Assembly: GCA_964554265.1 (NCBI GenBank)
Contig: CAZKOB010000014.1
Span: forward strand, 1-45,052
DNA: 45,052 nt
Origin: RGIG8745 sp964554265
GTDB lineage: Bacteria; Bacteroidota; Bacteroidia; Bacteroidales; Bacteroidaceae
Direction: 5' to 3'
A program made the translations under genes and the position numbers. The notes beneath the pieces were generated by a model, which was given only the letters and a program-made list of their open reading frames with translations, searched no databases and was not told the DNA's origin. How positions within the stretch are numbered: the first letter of the stretch is position 1; every line of letters begins with the position of its first letter. Shown one piece after another: positions 43,462-45,052 of the stretch.

Positions 43462-44655
43462 ATGAACAAATCTGTAATATTGGCATTCACGCTGTCGGGA
43501 TTGTTTTCCTGCATGGTGAGCGCACAGGTGAAGTCGTTTATTGAACACGGCAAGTCGTGGCATATAAGAGCCTACAATAGTGTGGCACTTGACCTCGGCA
43601 TCTATAAAGACGGACCGAGTGCGGACTATGACCTGTGCTTTATGGACGATGCGGACACACTGGTGGACGGCAGGAAATACATGAGGCTCACTTATCAAAA
43701 CGGATATTATCGGGACGGACATGGTTTCCCGCATAAGGACGGAGAGGTATATGCCATCTTGCGGGAAGAAGATGGCAAGGTGTGGCGGTATGATGAGCAG
43801 TCGGGAAAGGAATTTCTGCTGTACGACTTCACTTTGAGCGAGGGCGATGAGTTTGAGTTGCAGGCATGGCAAGAAACTGCAACTTACGCTTGCAGGGTGG
43901 AGAAAGTGATGTACACGGAAGTGAACGGGGTGCGCTTGAAGCAAATACTGTTCTCCTCGCTATATTCAGATCCCCAAAGAGATGACGGTGAGGATGATAC
44001 AGTGTACACTACATGGACGGAATGTATTGGCGGCAACACCCCGGTATGCCAGCCGGAAAAGAGCACATTGTTGATAGAAGGAGGAACTCTCGAACTTGTT
44101 CCATATATCGCATGTTCGGATGGCAGGTATATGCCGCAGCAATACGACTACTTCAATCTTCATGGTCAGCAATTGGTGCTTGGCAAGGAGGTGACTGCGG
44201 AGATGCCGGAAGAGAGCTGGGGGCATGACGACCTGAAATATGAGTTTGTGGATAAGCAGACGTTGCGCGTATATGGAACTATATGGACGGAGCCTACTCC
44301 TAATCAATACATTTATTGCGTATGCGCTCAATTGGATTCGTCTCCTTGCTTTGAAGTCCGCTTTGAGGTGGCAGTGCCGGGGCAGCATACAGACGAACAA
44401 GGTGCCTACTTGGTGGATTTGTCTTTCAAAGGATTCGACGCAATTTTGCCTGATGTCGCCACGTATAAGATTGTGGACAGTGAGGGGACACACCTCATAG
44501 AATATGACGGGAAGCAATTTACAAGTGTGAACCGTCTGCATACTGAGGATGATAAAGGTGGTGGACTGATATTCAGTCTGTCCGGTTGCAGGGTGGACAA
44601 AGTGCCGCAAAAAGGAATATACATAAGAAATGGCAAGAAATATGTGGCTCGTTAA
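43462..44655 (+). CDS. Secreted protein of unknown function with LSG...KGIYI C-terminal tail
   Basis: The 397-residue protein has a signal peptide (MNKSVILAFTLSGLFSCMVSAQ). The middle is beta-rich with short acidic loops (KDGPSADYDLCFMDDADTL). The C-terminus, SLSGCRVDKVPQKGIYIRNG followed by KKYVAR, is of a type common in Prevotella and related genera (L-x-G-x-x-V ... KGIYI-x-NGKK). This tail resembles a sorting or anchoring signal, but that role is not established here. It follows the frameshifted gene at 43223 by a few bases and may have been its operon partner. Confidence 0.78.
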   Translation: MNKSVILAFTLSGLFSCMVSAQVKSFIEHGKSWHIRAYNSVALDLGIYKDGPSADYDLCFMDDADTLVDGRKYMRLTYQNGYYRDGHGFPHKDGEVYAILREEDGKVWRYDEQSGKEFLLYDFTLSEGDEFELQAWQETATYACRVEKVMYTEVNGVRLKQILFSSLYSDPQRDDGEDDTVYTTWTECIGGNTPVCQPEKSTLLIEGGTLELVPYIACSDGRYMPQQYDYFNLHGQQLVLGKEVTAEMPEESWGHDDLKYEFVDKQTLRVYGTIWTEPTPNQYIYCVCAQLDSSPCFEVRFEVAVPGQHTDEQGAYLVDLSFKGFDAILPDVATYKIVDSEGTHLIEYDGKQFTSVNRLHTEDDKGGGLIFSLSGCRVDKVPQKGIYIRNGKKYVAR

Positions 44656-45052
44656 ATAATGAGCAAAGAGCTTTTTCGTCGTCGTCTTGACAGATTCCTC
44701 TTGTAAATCTTGTGGTTGTGAGCTGGTGTGTTCACAGAGTCTTTCTATAAATTTTGTGTTGTAGGCTGATGTATTCACTGTGGTTTGTAGTTGTATTCAC
44801 AGACTCCTACAACTTGTACTTTTGTGATTTTGCTGATGTATTCACAGACTCCTCCGTCGCTTCGCGCCACGCCCTCCGTCGCAAGCTCCCCCAATTGCTC
44901 CTATTCCGCAATTGCCCCTAACTTAGGGGAGGAGTCTGGTTACTCAGTAGATGTAAATGCTATTATATTGACAAACAACATGTTGACTCACTATAGACTT
45001 TCCAACGAGCAAGGTAACTAAGCTCCTCCCCTAAGTTAGGGGCAATTGCGGA
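44656..45052. repeat. Repeat-rich intergenic region at the window edge
   Basis: Several copies of a short motif related to GCTGATGTATTCACAGACTC occur at 44722-44741, 44765-44778, 44792-44810 and 44832-44853; the same motif forms part of repeat family 1 (copy C, about 30232). A GC-rich piece CCTCCGTCGCTTCGCGCCACG follows. No gene is supported; the 76-codon frame at 44791 is made of these repeats. Confidence 0.65.
44905..45052. repeat. 30-bp perfect inverted repeat at the window edge
   Basis: 44905-44934 (TCCGCAATTGCCCCTAACTT and on) is the exact reverse complement of 45023-45052, with 88 bp between the arms. Each arm also contains its own small palindrome (CCCCTAACTTAGGGG). The right arm reaches the last base of the window, so it may continue. 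Confidence 0.85.

Overview
The window looks like chromosomal DNA of a member of the Bacteroidales, most likely the Bacteroides/Phocaeicola/Prevotella group. The grounds are: promoter boxes of the TAnnTTTG type (for example at 202, 7060, 12136, 18144 and 42238), no obvious Shine-Dalgarno sites, TonB-dependent outer-membrane proteins, a DUF4924 gene, the Bacteroidales-type QueA paralogue, a secreted GH3 enzyme, and a C-terminal tail of the LSGCRV...KGIYIRNGKK type. I see no tRNA, rRNA or CRISPR array.

Layout. 1-3200: the end of an unknown gene, then a DUF362 protein and a TonB-dependent receptor. 3655-5512 (minus): an ECF sigma factor and its membrane-bound anti-sigma factor. 7104-13255 (plus): GH3 glycosidase, frr, rsgA, a TPR protein and leuB. 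14557-17069: a structured leader or small RNA, then an MBOAT O-acyltransferase paired with an SGNH-like protein, probably for O-acetylating a surface polymer. 17200-18320: remains of an IS66 element and a 21-bp tandem array. 18319-29118 (plus): a Nudix hydrolase, an envelope trio (958-aa TPR protein, outer-membrane barrel, MG2-type protein), birA, a nitroreductase and queA. 30648-35819 (minus): lipoprotein, LysE transporter, DUF4924, rfbD, prfC, pyrH. 36034-42210 (minus): type I asparaginase with a small acidic protein, an ArgE-like M20 deacetylase, a DUF2264 protein and a lipoprotein. 42300-45052: gene fragments, short repeats and one secreted protein of unknown function.

The most unusual content lies between the genes. 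Four diverged copies of a roughly 0.8-1.1 kb repeat sit at 5805-6610, 13460-14430, 29407-30492 and 37680-38675. They share stem-loops, a 21-codon micro-ORF and an 80-90-codon minus-strand ORF. Two of them (29407 and 37680) are bounded by inverted CCTGACTTCGTC-like ends and lie between long direct duplications of host DNA (356 bp and about 180 bp), which copy the 3' ends of neighbouring genes. The copies form two subfamilies in which an internal segment is in opposite orientation. A second family, a palindromic element built around four 21-bp units, occurs twice (17856 and 42508). I know of no described element that matches either family, but no database search was possible here.
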